DNA of 64,000 bases from Brucella pecoris. GTDB lineage: Bacteria; Pseudomonadota; Alphaproteobacteria; Rhizobiales; Rhizobiaceae. Position 1 is the stretch's first letter, and each line of letters begins with the position of its first letter. The DNA is taken from positions 1 through 64,000 of the forward strand of contig NZ_VEWK01000010.1 in assembly GCF_006376675.1 (NCBI RefSeq), written 5' to 3'. The notes under the pieces were generated by a model, which saw only the letters and a program-made list of their open reading frames with translations, was not told the origin of the DNA and searched no databases. A program made the position numbers and the translations under genes. Of the stretch, positions 41,941 to 50,890 are shown in pieces.

Positions 41941-43374
41941 CTAGTTTGTGCCCAGCACGTCGTTGAACGCCTTCTCACCCGGCACGCCCTTTTCAAGACT
42001 GATAAGAGCGCGACGACCATTGCGATAGGAGATCGGAATATCGATCCACTGCAGGCGACGCATCAGCGAAAGGTTGGTGTCCTGCGCGGTACGGGCGTCG
42101 TTGAGCCATACGATGAAGAAATTGTCGCCGATCTTCGACGGCACAGCGATCAGCGGGTTGCCTGCCGCCTGTTCCGTATCCTTGAAGGTGATGCGCTGCA
42201 CGTTATCCACCACGCCGCCGGGGAAACCTTCCGGCACGGTGAAGACCAGTTCAATCAGATGGCTCGCCGGAATGGACTGGTCCGTATTCTTGCGGATCGT
42301 CATCTTCAGCTCGACCTTGCTGGTCGGCATCGTAACGGTCGCGCGAACCGCCGGTTCAGCGGGCTGGCCGTCTTCCGGGCTTTCTTCGATCGTGGACCAG
42401 ACCACATTGCCGCGCTCGACCGAATCCGAACCGGCGCCGCCGCGTTCTTCATAAAGAAGCGCCTGCTGGCCGACGGCTACAGTCTGGTTTTGTCCTGGCT
42501 GCGCGCCGGTCTGCGTATTCGTTTCGGCAGGCGCAGGCGTGGAAGCGGCGGTCGACGTGCCCTCGCCGATACCATTTGCACCGGCAGCAGGTCCACTATC
42601 GGTTTCGCTGCCATCAGGCATCAGCCGCTGGGTCATTTTCGGCTCGCCCGCAGGCTGTTGCGGCTGCTCGGGCGTCTGTTCGCCACCCGTCGTCGCCGCA
42701 TTGTTGTCGGCTGGCGGCGTCGTGCCTTCGGGATGCGTTTCGGTATCTGAACCGGTCGCTGGCGCATCGCTGCGTCCGAGGCTCGATGCCAGTTCCTGAA
42801 TTTTGTCCTTGTTGGCCCAAACCGCATAACCGGCACCGCCGACAAGCAGGACTGCAATCAGACCGGCGATCAAGCCCTTGTAGGAGCGCTGTTCTTTCTT
42901 GGCTGTGCGTTCGATATATTCGCTGCGGCGAGCCTGCGCCTTTTCCTTGGCGCGGTCCAGTTTCCAGTCGTCGCTATGCTCTGCGGAAAAGGCCGGTGCG
43001 TCGTCATCCTCACGGGAGACACTCTCGCGGCGTTCGTCGCGCGGTGTGCCGGAGAATACAGATTCATCATCATCTTCATGCGATGGTGCGCGCGTTGCTG
43101 CACCCTGATTCGCCTCTTCCAGAAAATCTTCCAGCGCATCACCGACCGGTTCTTCCGGCACGTCGGCTGGTGGCGCATAAAAAGCTTCAACCTCGGTAAT
43201 AGCATCTTCAAGAATATTGCGCTGGCGGACAGCCACGGCCTGCGAGGCATTCGCCGTAACAAGCTTTTGCTCGATCGTGGCGCGCGCTTTCGCGTAAACA
43301 CGCTGGCGCAGTTCGGGCGACTTGTCCGCCTGCGCATCGATCGTCTTTTTCAGTACCGCTACAAAATCCGCCAT
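41941..43374 (-). CDS. Large single-pass membrane protein, unknown function
   Basis: A 477-residue protein. The N-terminal region (about residues 1-60, MADFVAVLKKTIDAQADKSP) is helical, then comes an acidic linker, one membrane helix (about 165-185, GLIAGLIAVLLVGGAGYAVW), a long Pro/Thr/Gln/Gly-rich periplasmic linker (about 195-300) and a folded C-terminal domain (about 300-477, with SHLIELVFTVPEGFPGGVVD). I recognise no named domain. Length and architecture suggest an envelope scaffold; it stands upstream of purA's terminator but is read separately. Confidence 0.75.
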   Translation of the reverse strand: MADFVAVLKKTIDAQADKSPELRQRVYAKARATIEQKLVTANASQAVAVRQRNILEDAITEVEAFYAPPADVPEEPVGDALEDFLEEANQGAATRAPSHEDDDESVFSGTPRDERRESVSREDDDAPAFSAEHSDDWKLDRAKEKAQARRSEYIERTAKKEQRSYKGLIAGLIAVLLVGGAGYAVWANKDKIQELASSLGRSDAPATGSDTETHPEGTTPPADNNAATTGGEQTPEQPQQPAGEPKMTQRLMPDGSETDSGPAAGANGIGEGTSTAASTPAPAETNTQTGAQPGQNQTVAVGQQALLYEERGGAGSDSVERGNVVWSTIEESPEDGQPAEPAVRATVTMPTSKVELKMTIRKNTDQSIPASHLIELVFTVPEGFPGGVVDNVQRITFKDTEQAAGNPLIAVPSKIGDNFFIVWLNDARTAQDTNLSLMRRLQWIDIPISYRNGRRALISLEKGVPGEKAFNDVLGTN

Positions 43375-43587
43375 TCCGTCTTACCCGGTTTCCGCCCGTC
43401 CAGATGAACAATAAGCACAGGATGCAATAAATGTCCCAATAATCACAATAATCAAGGGAAAGCAAAGTCTCCGGCTACGATTTAGCGAAGACTTTCAAAA
43501 TGATGCGGTGAAATAGTGGCGAAACCCACCCTGTTGCGAAGCTTTGCGTTGCCGATTGCGTTCTTTGTACAACGGTCAAAACAAAAT

Positions 43588-43615
43588 CGGAGCAGCTTCC
43601 GGAAAAGCTGCTCCG
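43588..43615 (-). terminator. Terminator after purA
   Basis: CGGAGCAGCTT/AAGCTGCTCCG forms a stem followed on the minus strand by ATTTTGTTTT, 28 bp after the purA stop. Confidence 0.8.
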
Positions 43616-43642
43616 AACATATCAGTTCATGACTGCAAAAAA

Positions 43643-44932
43643 TCAGTCGTGGAATGGATCGGTGACGAGGATGGTGTCCTCACGTTCCGGGCTGGTGGAC
43701 AGCATCGCCACCGGAGCGCCGATCAATTCTTCGATGTGACGCACATATTTGACAGCCTGTGCCGGGAGGTCGTTCCACGAACGCGCACCCGCAGTCGTTT
43801 CCGACCAGCCCGGCAACGTTTCATAGATCGGCTTCACGCGTGCCTGCGCGCCCATGGAGGACGGCAGATAGTCGATGCGCTTGCCATCGAGTTCATAGGC
43901 GACGCAGATCTTGATTTCATCCAGGCCGTCGAGAACGTCGAGCTTGGTCAACGCAATGCCGGTGATGCCGGAGGTACGAACCGTCTGGCGCACGATCACG
44001 GCATCGAACCAGCCGCAACGACGCTTGCGTCCTGTTACAACGCCGAACTCATGGCCCTTGGTGCCAAGGAATTCGCCGATTTCATCATCGAGTTCCGTTG
44101 GGAACGGACCTTCGCCAACGCGGGTCGTATAGGCCTTGGTGATGCCGAGCACATAGCCGATGGCCGTCGGACCGAGGCCCGAACCGGCAGCAGCCTGACC
44201 GGCAACCGTGTTGGAGGACGTCACGAACGGATAGGTGCCGTGGTCGTTGTCGAGCAATGCGCCCTGCGCGCCTTCGAACAGGATACGGTCGCCAGCCTTG
44301 CGGCGCTCGTCTAGAACGCGCCAGACCTGATCGATATAGGGAAGAATCTGATCGGCAACCGAGTTCAGTTCCTTCAAAATGGTATCGACCGCGATTTCTT
44401 CCAGACCCATGCCGCGGCGCAGCAGATTGTGGTGCGCCAGCAGACGTTCGACCTTCGGCTGCAGCGTTTCCGGCTCGGTCAGGTCGATGACGCGGATGGC
44501 GCGACGACCAACCTTGTCTTCATAAGCCGGGCCAATACCGCGCTTGGTCGTGCCGATCTTGAGACCCGAATTGGAGCTTTCGCGCATGGCATCGAGTTCA
44601 CGATGAATGGAGAGGATAAGCGGCGCATTTTCGGCAATACGCAGCACATCAGGATTGATGTCGATGCCCTGTGCGCGCAACTTCTCGACTTCGGCAACAA
44701 AATGATGCGGATCGACAACGACACCATTGCCGATGACACTCAGCTTGCCGCGCACGAGGCCGGATGGCAGCAGCGAAAGCTTGTAGCTGACGCCGTCGAT
44801 GACAAGCGTATGACCTGCGTTATGACCGCCCTGGTAGCGCACGATGACATCGGCGCGTTCGGACAGCCAGTCAACGATCTTACCCTTGCCCTCATCGCCC
44901 CATTGCGACCCGACGACAACCACATTTGCCAT
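43643..44932 (-). CDS. purA: Adenylosuccinate synthetase
   Basis: A 429-residue GTP-dependent enzyme that joins IMP and aspartate to adenylosuccinate, the first step from IMP to AMP. The N-terminus MANVVVVGSQWGDEGKGKIV contains the P-loop and catalytic Asp; VRYQGGHNAGHT, TKRGIGPAYEDK and NDHGTYPFVTSSN follow. ATG 44932 has AAGGAG upstream; a longer open frame reaches back to 45097 but is not supported. The 316 bp upstream hold its promoter. Confidence 0.96.
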   Translation of the reverse strand: MANVVVVGSQWGDEGKGKIVDWLSERADVIVRYQGGHNAGHTLVIDGVSYKLSLLPSGLVRGKLSVIGNGVVVDPHHFVAEVEKLRAQGIDINPDVLRIAENAPLILSIHRELDAMRESSNSGLKIGTTKRGIGPAYEDKVGRRAIRVIDLTEPETLQPKVERLLAHHNLLRRGMGLEEIAVDTILKELNSVADQILPYIDQVWRVLDERRKAGDRILFEGAQGALLDNDHGTYPFVTSSNTVAGQAAAGSGLGPTAIGYVLGITKAYTTRVGEGPFPTELDDEIGEFLGTKGHEFGVVTGRKRRCGWFDAVIVRQTVRTSGITGIALTKLDVLDGLDEIKICVAYELDGKRIDYLPSSMGAQARVKPIYETLPGWSETTAGARSWNDLPAQAVKYVRHIEELIGAPVAMLSTSPEREDTILVTDPFHD

Positions 44933-45248
44933 TGAAGAAACTCCTTGGCTTCTATTTGAAAATCCAAGGATCAAAGCGGCCCGGTCATCGCCAGTTGAGG
45001 CTACAGGGTGCTGATCCCTCGTCTCTATACAGATTGAAACGGGATTGCGCGACTCTTTCGTGCAAGAAATTCCCGATTTTTGAACACCGTCCGGCAAGCA
45101 GGGCGCTTAGGTCGCTTGAGATTCCGTTTGTGGCGTGGCGAAAATGGTGGGATTTGAGACCCGGAGCGGAATGTACTTTCGGGTACATGAGCACCGGAAG
45201 GAAATAATCACGCCATTTGCAGACCGCCAAAAACGGAATATCTGCGAC
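44933..45248. other. purA upstream region
   Basis: No gene is supported here. It holds the minus-strand purA promoter and leader, and a perfect dyad ATGTAC-TTTCGG-GTACAT at 45171-45188, closer to the end of the acetyltransferase gene, which could be a weak terminator or operator. Confidence 0.45.
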
Positions 45249-45758
45249 CTAGCCGGCGCGCACCATGTAGAGTGCATCATCCGAATAGCTCTTGAGCTTT
45301 TCCTCAAGCGCCGGGAGGTCGCGAACGACAAAACCCTTCTTTTCCCAGAAGCCCTGCGAGCCGCTGACGGCAACGAGCGACATGGTGACGAAACCGTCGC
45401 GTTCAGCCTGCAAGGCCATCAGTTCGACCACGCGCGTGGCAGCACCGCTGGAACGGGCTTCGGGCAGAAGCGCGATATCATGGATATAGTAGGTATTGGT
45501 GTCGTCGGGCAGTTCGCCCAGAACGGCGTTGAGAGCCGGGACCGTATCCAGCTTCCATGGATGGCTGATGCCATATCCGAGGATTTCATTGTCACGGGCG
45601 AGCACGAAGCAGCCAGCCGGATAGAGTTTGAAGCGGTCCCGGAAGACCGCCTCATCTTCGAAGAAATCGAGATGGACAACATTAGCAACCGCAGTCACGC
45701 TCGCAATATCCTGCTCGTGCATGCGCCGCCATTCCGGCTGTACCATCTCTTCAACCAT
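45249..45758 (-). CDS. GNAT-family N-acetyltransferase
   Basis: A 169-residue acyltransferase with IHDIALLPEARSSGAATRVV as acetyl-CoA loop and a C-terminal SGSQGFWEKKGFVVRDLPAL. The substrate is unknown. ATG 45758 lies four bases after the serA stop, so it is the third gene of serC-serA-GNAT; a start at 45788 would overlap serA by 26 bases. Conserved linkage to serine synthesis is possible but not proven here. Confidence 0.8.
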   Translation of the reverse strand: MVEEMVQPEWRRMHEQDIASVTAVANVVHLDFFEDEAVFRDRFKLYPAGCFVLARDNEILGYGISHPWKLDTVPALNAVLGELPDDTNTYYIHDIALLPEARSSGAATRVVELMALQAERDGFVTMSLVAVSGSQGFWEKKGFVVRDLPALEEKLKSYSDDALYMVRAG

Positions 45759-45762
45759 TTTC

Positions 45763-47364
45763 TCAAACTTCTCCGACGTTGAACTCAAGCGGTGTTGCCG
45801 CCTTGATTGCCTCTTGAGCCGTCAGTTCGTCAAGTGCTGCCTGTGGAATCTGTTCATCCACATAGAGCATGGCGATCGCATCGCCACCCGGATGGTCACG
45901 TCCGAGCGAGAAGTTGGCGATGTTGATATTGTGCTTGCCGCAGATCGTGCCAAGCAGGCCGATCATGCCGGGAACGTCCTTGTTGGTGACGTAAAGCATG
46001 TGCGGGCCGACCTCGGCGTCGAGATTGATTCCCTTGATCTGGATGAAGCGCGCCTTGCCGTCCGAGAAGCAGGTTCCGGCAATGGAGCGTTCACGCAAGG
46101 TGGTCTTCACCGTCAGCTTGATATAGCCGTCGAAGATGCCAGACTTGTCGCGCTTGACTTCCGAAACGATGATGCCGCGTTCCTTCACCATGATCGGTGC
46201 GGAAACCATGTTGACGTCGGCGACCTGCGGACGGATGAGACCGGCCAGGGTCGCACTCAGCAATGCGCGCGTGTTCATGGTTGCGGTGGAACCGTCGAAC
46301 AGCACTTCCACTTCCTGAATCGGCTCGTCCGTGACCTGACCGACGAAAGCGCCAAGCACATCGGCAAGCTTCACGAATGGCTTCAGACGCGGCGCTTCTT
46401 CCGCCGTGATCGAGGGCATGTTGATGGCGTTGGAAACGGCGCCCTTCACCAGATAGTCCGACATCTGTTCGGCTACCTGAAGCGCGACATTTTCCTGTGC
46501 TTCCGAGGTCGACGCACCAAGATGCGGCGTGCAGACGACATTGGGCAGCGAGAAAAGCTCGTTTTCCGTCGCCGGTTCCGTTTCGTAAACGTCGATACCC
46601 GCGCCTGCCACATGGCCGGATTTCAGCGCTGCCACCAGATCCTTTTCCACGATCAGTCCGCCGCGGGCACAATTGACGATACGCACGCCCGGCTTGGTCT
46701 TGGCCAGGTTTTCCGCATTGATGATGTTGCGGGTCTTGTCGGTCAAGGGCGTGTGCAGCGTGATGAAATCGGCGCGGGCCAGCAGCTCGTCCAGCTCGAC
46801 CTTTTCAACGCCCAGTTCCTGCGCACGGGCTTCGGACAGGAACGGATCGAAAGCCACCACATGCATCTTCAGGCCGATGGCGCGCGTGGCGACAATCGAA
46901 CCGATATTGCCGCAGCCGACGACGCCCAGCGTCTTGCCGGTGATTTCCACGCCCATGAAGCGGTTCTTTTCCCACTTGCCAGCGCGGGTGGAGGTGTCTG
47001 CCTCCGGCAATTGCCGCGCCACGGCGAACATCAGCGCAATGGCATGTTCGGCAGTGGTGATCGAGTTGCCGAAAGGCGTGTTCATGACGATGATACCACG
47101 GCGCGAAGCCGCCGGAATATCGACATTGTCCACGCCGATACCGGCGCGACCGACGACCTTGAGCTTCTTGGCGGCTGCGATCAGCTTTTCCGTGACCTTT
47201 GTGGCCGAACGGATCGCCAGACCGTCATAATCGCCGATGACTTCGAGAAGCTTTTCCTTGTCCTTGCCCAGATCAGGCAGGTAATCGACTTCCACGCCGC
47301 GATCCTTGAAAATCTGGACGGCAGTGGGCGAAAGCTTATCGGATACGAGAACGCGAGGTGCCAT
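45763..47364 (-). CDS. serA: D-3-phosphoglycerate dehydrogenase
   Basis: A 533-residue long-form SerA. The NAD-binding fold has VVGCGNIGSIVATRAIGL, the catalytic region VNCARGGLIVEKDL and the His in CTPHLGASTSEAQ; an intervening ASB domain and a C-terminal ACT domain (HMLYVTNKDVPGMIGLLGTI) follow. It oxidises 3-phosphoglycerate, the first step of serine synthesis; the ACT domain usually gives serine feedback. GGAGG precedes ATG 47364. It follows serC after a 137-nt gap with an RNA hairpin. Confidence 0.95.
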   Translation of the reverse strand: MAPRVLVSDKLSPTAVQIFKDRGVEVDYLPDLGKDKEKLLEVIGDYDGLAIRSATKVTEKLIAAAKKLKVVGRAGIGVDNVDIPAASRRGIIVMNTPFGNSITTAEHAIALMFAVARQLPEADTSTRAGKWEKNRFMGVEITGKTLGVVGCGNIGSIVATRAIGLKMHVVAFDPFLSEARAQELGVEKVELDELLARADFITLHTPLTDKTRNIINAENLAKTKPGVRIVNCARGGLIVEKDLVAALKSGHVAGAGIDVYETEPATENELFSLPNVVCTPHLGASTSEAQENVALQVAEQMSDYLVKGAVSNAINMPSITAEEAPRLKPFVKLADVLGAFVGQVTDEPIQEVEVLFDGSTATMNTRALLSATLAGLIRPQVADVNMVSAPIMVKERGIIVSEVKRDKSGIFDGYIKLTVKTTLRERSIAGTCFSDGKARFIQIKGINLDAEVGPHMLYVTNKDVPGMIGLLGTICGKHNINIANFSLGRDHPGGDAIAMLYVDEQIPQAALDELTAQEAIKAATPLEFNVGEV

Positions 47365-47393
47365 GGTGGCCTCCTTCAAACATTTTCAGACCA

Positions 47394-47436
47394 AGCATTT
47401 CCTGTAAACGCAGACCGATCTGCTTCAGGAAATGCT
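47394..47436 (-). repeat. Hairpin in the serC-serA intergenic region
   Basis: The outer arms AGCATTTCCTG/CAGGAAATGCT enclose GCAGA-CCGA-TCTGC. It lies 30 bp upstream of the serA start. The outer arm resembles the AGCATTTCC end of the RIME-like repeats, so it may be a derived repeat that now acts in the serC-serA transcript. Confidence 0.6.
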
Positions 47437-47501
47437 ATGAATAATGGGAGATGCGGACCGTGGCCGCCCCAACGCGGACCACGGTGTCATGCATGAAATG
47501 C

Positions 47502-48677
47502 TCAGGCAGCAGCTTTCAGCGCAGCCTTCTGCGTTGCAAAAGCCCAATCCAGCCAGTGCGTCAGCGCTTCCAGATCGGAAGCTTCCACCGTCGCGCCAGC
47601 CCAGATACGCAGACCTGAAGGTGCATCGCGATAGGCGCCGATATCATAGGCAACGCCTTCCTTGTCGAGCGCGGTGACGATGCCCTTGGCAAAAGCGGCC
47701 TGCTCGTCGGCAGACAAGGCAGTCACTTCCGGATCGACAATCGTAAGGCAGACGGAAGTGTTCGAACGCGTTTCCGGCTTCACGGCCAGATTGGCAATCC
47801 ACGGCGTCTTTGCGACAAAACCGTCGAGAACCGCAAAATTCGCATCGGCGCGCGCAACCAGCGCATCGAGACCGCCAAGCGATTTCGCCCATTTCAGCGC
47901 ATCGAGATAGTCTTCCACGCAGAGCATGGACGGCGTGTTGATGGTCTCGCCGACGAAGATGCCTTCGATCAGCTTGCCGCCCTTGGTCATGCGGAAAATC
48001 TTCGGCAGTGGCCATGCAGGCTTGTAGCTTTCCAGCCGTTCCGCCGCACGCGGGGAAAGGATCAGGATGCCATGCGCGCCCTCGCCGCCCAGCACCTTCT
48101 GCCAGGAGAAGGTGACGACATCGAGTTTCGGGAAGTCGAGACGTTGGGCGAAGGCGGCAGAGGTCGCATCGCAGAAGGTCAGACCCTTGCGATCCGCCGG
48201 TATGAAATCGCCATTCGGGACGCGCGCGCCAGACGTGGTGCCGTTCCAGGTGAAGACCACATCGCGGTCGAAATCGACCTGCGAAAAATCGACAATCTCA
48301 CCGTAAGGCGCTTCGAAGGTGCGGACATCTTCGAGCTTGAGCTGCTTCACCACATCCGTGACCCAGCCCGAGCCGAAGCTTTCCCACGCGACCATATCGA
48401 CGCCACGCGCGCCGAGCATGGACCACAGCGCCATCTCGACAGCGCCGGTGTCGGATGCCGGCACGATACCGATACGGTAGTCGGCAGGAACCTGCAGCAC
48501 TTCGCGGGTAAGGTCGATGGCTTCTTTCAGCTTGGTCTTGCCGATTTTCGCGCGGTGCGAACGGCCAAGCGCCGCATCGACCAGCGCATTCAGCGACCAG
48601 CCGGGACGTTTTGCACAGGGACCGGATGAAAAATTAGGATTAGCCGGGCGAACTGCCGGCTTCGCAATCGTCGTCAT
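47502..48677 (-). CDS. serC: Phosphoserine aminotransferase
   Basis: A 391-residue PLP enzyme of the alphaproteobacterial SerC type. The N-terminus NPNFSSGPCAKRPGWSL, the substrate segment PASDTGAVEMALWSMLG and the PLP Lys in TFSWQKVLGGEGAHGIL are visible. It converts 3-phosphohydroxypyruvate and glutamate to phosphoserine. The ATG at 48677 sits behind a leader whose GAGAGGA ribosome site can fold into a hairpin. First gene of the serC-serA-GNAT operon. Confidence 0.94.
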   Translation of the reverse strand: MTTIAKPAVRPANPNFSSGPCAKRPGWSLNALVDAALGRSHRAKIGKTKLKEAIDLTREVLQVPADYRIGIVPASDTGAVEMALWSMLGARGVDMVAWESFGSGWVTDVVKQLKLEDVRTFEAPYGEIVDFSQVDFDRDVVFTWNGTTSGARVPNGDFIPADRKGLTFCDATSAAFAQRLDFPKLDVVTFSWQKVLGGEGAHGILILSPRAAERLESYKPAWPLPKIFRMTKGGKLIEGIFVGETINTPSMLCVEDYLDALKWAKSLGGLDALVARADANFAVLDGFVAKTPWIANLAVKPETRSNTSVCLTIVDPEVTALSADEQAAFAKGIVTALDKEGVAYDIGAYRDAPSGLRIWAGATVEASDLEALTHWLDWAFATQKAALKAAA

Positions 48678-48679
48678 GT

Positions 48680-48745
48680 TGTTTCTATCCTCTCAGATAG
48701 CACGCGTCTCGTTGGGGAGACGTGGCCCACTTACTGGGATAGCCG
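48680..48745 (-). ncRNA. serC-type leader RNA
   Basis: On the minus strand the serC leader forms hairpin CGTCTC-CCCAAC-GAGACG (48705-48722) and, nearer the gene, CTATC...GATAG (48685-48700), which encloses the ribosome site. Its place directly before serC and its two small hairpins fit the serC leader motif described from alphaproteobacterial serC-serA operons. I could not run the covariance model. A further CCGAAAG/CTTTCGG stem lies upstream around 48743-48777. Confidence 0.6.
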
Positions 48746-48792
48746 AAAGTGCATTTTTCCTCAATACGGCTTTCGGGGAATATTTTCATCCA

Positions 48793-48818
48793 ACTCGCCC
48801 GAATTGCTTCGGGCGAGT
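48793..48818 (-). terminator. Hairpin after BASS transporter gene
   Basis: ACTCGCCCGAA-TTGC-TTCGGGCGAGT is an 11-bp perfect stem ten bases after the transporter stop. There is no strong T-run. Confidence 0.6.
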
Positions 48819-48827
48819 AGAATTTCA

Positions 48828-49784
48828 TTATCGCGTGACCGTTTGTGTCTCTGTCGGCTCCTCTTCCATGCGCGCATAATAGCTTGCAATCAGCGCACCG
48901 GAGATATTGTGCCAGACACTGAAGACGGCGCTCGGCACGGCCGCCAGCGGTGAGAAGTGCGCATTGGCGAGAGCTGCGCCCAATCCACTGTTCTGCATGC
49001 CAACCTCAATGCTGATCGCCTTGCGCTTTGCCAGCGACAATCCCGCGAAACGCGCGGCGAAATAGCCGAGCAGCAGACCGAAGCCATTGTGCAGGAACAC
49101 CACCGCGAAGATCAGCAGGCCGGACTGCGCGATGGCAGCCTTGTTGACCGCGACGACGGCTGCAACGATGAGCACGATACCGATAACCGACACAAGCGGC
49201 AGCATCGGCACAGCGGCCTTGACGAGGCCCGGAACCAGTTTCTGCAGAACGAAGCCAAGCGCCAGAGGCACAAGGATCACCTTCACAATGCTGATGAACA
49301 TGCTCATCGCATCGACGGGCAGATATTGGCTGGCGAAGAACCAGACCAGAAACGGCGTCACCAGCGGCGCCAGCAGGGTGGTGACACTTGTGCAAGCCAC
49401 GCTCAGCGCCACGTCGCCCTTCGACAGATAGGTCATGACGTTGGAAGCCGTGCCACCGGGGCAGCAGCCGACGAGGATCACACCCGCCGCCACTTCCGGC
49501 GACATCGGGATAATGCGCGTCAGCAACACGGCGAGCAGCGGCATGATGATGAACTGCGCCAGCACGCCGATAGCAACATCGAAAGGTCTTTTGGCAACTT
49601 CTGCAAAATCCTTGCCGGAAATCGTCAGGCCCATTCCGAACATGATAATGCCGAGCAGAACCACGATCCACGGCGCAAACACGCTGAATGTCGACGGCAG
49701 AACAAAACCGAGAATGGCAAAGACAATGACCCAGACGGCAAATGTCCGGCCTACGAAATCTGAAAATGCTGCAATTGCTTTCAT
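48828..49784 (-). CDS. Bile acid:sodium symporter (BASS) family transporter
   Basis: A 318-residue inner membrane protein with about ten helices and the BASS hallmarks VLVGCCPGGTASNVMTYLS in the first inverted repeat and EVGMQNSGLGAALANAH in the second; these form the crossover sodium and substrate region. Bacterial members import organic anions such as pantothenate, ketopantoate or pyruvate-like acids; the substrate is not evident. It is next to the serC promoter but transcribed separately. Confidence 0.88.
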   Translation of the reverse strand: MKAIAAFSDFVGRTFAVWVIVFAILGFVLPSTFSVFAPWIVVLLGIIMFGMGLTISGKDFAEVAKRPFDVAIGVLAQFIIMPLLAVLLTRIIPMSPEVAAGVILVGCCPGGTASNVMTYLSKGDVALSVACTSVTTLLAPLVTPFLVWFFASQYLPVDAMSMFISIVKVILVPLALGFVLQKLVPGLVKAAVPMLPLVSVIGIVLIVAAVVAVNKAAIAQSGLLIFAVVFLHNGFGLLLGYFAARFAGLSLAKRKAISIEVGMQNSGLGAALANAHFSPLAAVPSAVFSVWHNISGALIASYYARMEEEPTETQTVTR

Positions 49785-49892
49785 AACCCTCCCCTTTTCA
49801 GGACACGCATTCGTCGCGTTCTGTCACCTGTAAGGAATCGGGCCGCACATGAAAACGAAAAATTCGAAATAGCTAAAACAATGAATTGCAAA

Positions 49893-49910
49893 GCGGGCCA
49901 TAAGGCCCGC
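49893..49910 (-). terminator. Hairpin downstream of Omp25-like gene
   Basis: GCGGGCC-ATAA-GGCCCGC lies just beyond the Bru-RS-like element on the side toward the BASS gene. It is a probable end for the minus-strand outer membrane protein transcript. Confidence 0.6.
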
Positions 49911-49916
49911 CGCAAT

Positions 49917-50008
49917 TATAGCAGGGCGCTAAGATGCTAACGCATCACGCCCTGAAAATGCTCAATTGCCGCACGGGCTTAACCAAGTCTCGATGAGGCT
50001 TGGTATTA
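49917..50008. repeat. Bru-RS-like palindromic element (copy 4, short)
   Basis: About 92 bp with the conserved GATGCTAACGCATCACGCCC module and a TTGGTATTA terminus. The other end (TATAGCAGGG) has diverged and the inner hairpin is shortened. Its TTGGTATTA end overlaps the stop codon of the outer membrane protein gene. Confidence 0.8.
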
Positions 50009-50695
50009 CCAGGTCGTAAAGCGCACACCGGCACGCAACTGATGGGACTGAATGTCCTTGTCGCTGAGCGTGATGCCTGCGGCACTTGCAATATCCGCGC
50101 CTTCGATGACCCCATAACGATAGCCGATATCGAGCTTGATGTTGGATGCCACATCAATACCGACACCCGCCATGAGCGCCCAGGCGAGACAATAATCATC
50201 ATCTGTCTTGTATTCGCCATAAGCCGTATCAATGGAATAACGCACATTGGCAAAGCCGAGGCCTGCACCGAGATAGGGCGTGAAGCCGGAGTAGTTGCCG
50301 AGATCGACATAGGCATTGGCCATCATATCCCAGCTACGGACATCGACGTCATAATCGTCGAAGCTCTGTTTGGAATAGCCGAGTGTCACGTCGCCACGCA
50401 GATTATCCGTGAACTGATAACCGATACCGATGGAGGGCACGACAGTCTTGGCCAGATCATAGCTTTGAGAGCCATTCCAGAAAGACGTCTCTGTCTGGAT
50501 CTTGACCTTGGAGGAGAGGTTGTAGCCGATATCACCACGCAGATACCACCCGGAACCCACCTCGACCGGCTGCTGCATCGGAACGCCCGGCTCATAGCTG
50601 ATCATATCGAGATCGGCCGCAAAAGACTGCGATGCAAAGCACAATCCGGCCAGCAAAGCAGCCGACGAACAGAAAGCACGCCAATGCATAGACAT
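50006..50695 (-). CDS. Omp25/Omp31-family outer membrane protein
   Basis: A 229-residue beta-barrel with signal peptide (SSAALLAGLCFASQSFAA) and the family pattern VGSGWYLRGDIGYNLSSK, DVTLGYS, ANAYVDLGNYSGFTPYLGAG and LRAGVRF at the C-terminus. Such eight-stranded barrels are major surface proteins in Brucella. The final residues are FTTW and then a TAA supplied by the Bru-RS-like terminus; the barrel still ends in an aromatic residue, as needed for assembly. Start at ATG 50695; an ATG two codons later is also possible. Confidence 0.85.
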   Translation of the reverse strand: MSMHWRAFCSSAALLAGLCFASQSFAADLDMISYEPGVPMQQPVEVGSGWYLRGDIGYNLSSKVKIQTETSFWNGSQSYDLAKTVVPSIGIGYQFTDNLRGDVTLGYSKQSFDDYDVDVRSWDMMANAYVDLGNYSGFTPYLGAGLGFANVRYSIDTAYGEYKTDDDYCLAWALMAGVGIDVASNIKLDIGYRYGVIEGADIASAAGITLSDKDIQSHQLRAGVRFTTW

Positions 50696-50785
50696 GATGA
50701 AATCCCCGCTTATGAATTTATCATCATGTATGAATGAACATAGTTAAGATCGCATAAATATAGGGATATTTTTACTATGTTTCTC

Positions 50786-50832
50786 AAGCATTTCCAGCAA
50801 AAGTGCGAAGCGGTTTTGCGTGGGACAATGCG
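50786..50832. repeat. RIME-like module B
   Basis: AAGCATTTCCAGCAAAAG followed by the GTGCGAAGCGGTTTTGCG core and a short tail, between the two outer membrane protein genes. Confidence 0.8.
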
Positions 50833-50844
50833 ATCTCTAAACAA

Positions 50845-50870
50845 ATAAGGCCCGGATGACCGGGCCTTAT
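50845..50870 (-). terminator. Terminator after Omp31-like gene
   Basis: ATAAGGCCCGG-ATGA-CCGGGCCTTAT is an 11-bp stem, 20 bp after the stop of the minus-strand gene. Confidence 0.75.
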
Positions 50871-50890
50871 CTCATCTTGCGATTTGCTAT

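Noticed and set aside
45628..47496. A 622-codon open frame antisense to serA
   Set aside because: It covers the complete, well-conserved serA on the opposite strand and has no start signal or domain.
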